Assembly: GCA_037976565.1 (NCBI GenBank)
Contig: CP137674.1
Coordinates: forward strand, 7,793,789-7,857,788
Reading direction: 5' to 3'
Source of the DNA: Mesocentrotus franciscanus
Taxonomy: Eukaryota > Echinodermata > Echinoidea > Camarodonta > Strongylocentrotidae
DNA: 64,000 bases
The position numbers and the translations under genes are program-made. The stretch's first letter is position 1; each line of letters begins with the position of its first letter. Under the pieces are notes generated by a model. That model saw nothing but the letters and a program-made list of their open reading frames with translations, was not told where the DNA came from and did no database searches. This document shows, piece by piece, positions 11,746 to 64,000 of the stretch.

Positions 11746-12660
11746 AATCCTGTATAACCGGTCAGGACTTTTATAGAATAATTTTGATTATTAAATTACA
11801 TTCTGACATTATGAAATTGCAATCTGTGTATAGATCACAAACAAGTAAAAACATTCATGAATTCATGTCATGTTATCGTTATCAAATAATAAATTGATAT
11901 TGTCAGTGTGTTATTATTTGTTATCAATTTATTTTCATTACTTATATCATTTCAACGAGTATGGACAATCATATTTCAGATATAAAGTCTTGGAGATGGA
12001 ATATTCAAGCTTCAGCATGTCCCATGGTGTTAAACAACAAATTTTCCTATCTTTAATTGTCTTAACTTGGTCGCATGTGTTTTCAATTTCCTCAATGAGC
12101 CCTTACTATTTAAATAATACAAATTCTAATGTCAGAAATGTATCTAAGAAAGTAATGCACGGTGGCATTTGTATAGATTTTTCTTAAAGGATAGTAAATT
12201 CGTGAAATGAAAAAATGCCCTCTACTTTTAAACCGACCACTCACGATTCGGTTGTTCCTCGAATGACATGAGGAAAATCGTCTTGAATTCTGAATTAATC
12301 CTTGAGAAACATCCATCTACAAAATACCCAAAATTGCAAGATGCCCATTCCAAAATATAAATTCATTTTGTAACATTTTACCCATGATATTACCCATATC
12401 AATAAGCTGCACATTTAAAAAGGCCCATAAGTATTTAAACGATCAATTATCCTAACAACTAAAGATAATCTTAATGAAACTCGATTTTCAAACTTTTGAC
12501 AGGTTTATAGGCATGTAGGTATCAATTCTTATCGATGAAATATAATTTAACTTTCAAAACGACTCATAAAAAGAAGTCATTGAACTAAACTAAAAGCGAC
12601 AAATTGATGTCATAATGCTAATAAATGTCTTCTTTATAGGACTTCACTTTAGGAGTGACA

Positions 12661-63760
<51,100 letters not shown>

Positions 63761-63891
63761 TCTCATTGGATGAATATAAACCCTGCTAAGCACCTTTATC
63801 TTTAACGAAATTCCTTAAACTCTACTTTTGGTTGGTAATAGAGGCCCTCCAGGTCTCTCGGTATGTCCTCTTTTTTTAATTACTGTCGGCA

Positions 63892-63897
63892 ATTAAA
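63892..63897 (+). promoter_or_regulatory. Possible polyadenylation signal of the receptor gene
   Basis: ATTAAA lies 132 bp after the stop codon, in AT-rich sequence with no further coding signal. No cleavage-site evidence is visible, so this is a candidate only. Confidence 0.35.
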
Positions 63898-64000
63898 GCA
63901 AATTATCCCAAACGAAATTCATTATATTTACTTCTACTTTTAGTCCACATAAGTGGATGAAAGGTTGCCTACTAAATTTAAAGGTTAGTAGAAGCTTAAA

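Larger units (their letters stand above)
4634..12660. other. Intergenic region between divergent genes
   Basis: About 8 kb separates the start codon of the minus-strand HYR gene from that of the plus-strand receptor gene. It contains the low-complexity block at 4925-5215, the TTAA MITE at 5734-6266, a GA-rich run at ~7407-7450, a SINE-like stretch at ~9025-9200, the G-rich minisatellite at 9615-9885 and (ATN)n arrays at 11400-11740. Promoters and 5' UTR exons of both genes must lie here or nearby but I could not place them. Confidence 0.5.

Overview
This is AT-rich, intron-rich animal DNA. Hyalin-repeat (HYR) exons, tRNA-derived SINEs, (ATT)n/(ATC)n microsatellites and a sea-urchin-like mobile-element set suggest an echinoderm, probably a sea urchin; the species cannot be fixed from the sequence alone. 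There are no bacterial-type operons, CRISPR arrays or rRNA genes.

Layout. (1) 1-4633, minus strand: the 5' part of a gene for a secreted HYR-domain protein. A signal-peptide exon (4570-4633) is followed by seven almost identical one-exon HYR domains in a ~383 bp tandem array (1-2767), and the gene runs off the left edge. (2) 4634-12660: intergenic DNA with a TTAA-flanked MITE, a periodic low-complexity block and a G-rich palindromic minisatellite. (3) 12661-63760, plus strand: one adhesion-class G-protein-coupled receptor (aGPCR) gene that fills most of the window. I placed 34 coding exons whose splice phases all agree. They sum to 6042 nt, giving 2013 residues plus stop. Domain order: signal peptide; six-bladed YWTD propeller 1; EGF x2; propeller 2 (degenerate); LDL-receptor class A; propeller 3; calcium-binding-type EGF x4; Ig; SEA; hormone-receptor motif (HormR); GAIN; GPS (HL/T cleavage site); seven-helix domain; short cytoplasmic tail.

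The most interesting object is this receptor: an LRP/LDL-receptor-like ectodomain with three propellers joined to a SEA-HormR-GAIN-7TM aGPCR core. The propellers come from a four-exon module present three times with the same intron phases. Both a SEA G/S-type site and a GPS site are present, so the receptor may be cleaved twice.

Its introns carry many mobile elements: a CR1/L2-like LINE (ORF1 and ORF2, both broken), a second RT fragment, two inverted copies of a TA-flanked mariner-type MITE, a 1.05 kb palindromic MITE with a 5 bp target duplication, several SINEs, and in the last intron a young 5.03 kb element with A1-B1-A2-B2 split direct repeats, the layout of PAT/Ngaro (DIRS-order) retroelements. 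That element contains a second copy of the TTAA MITE. No independent gene is seen within the introns.
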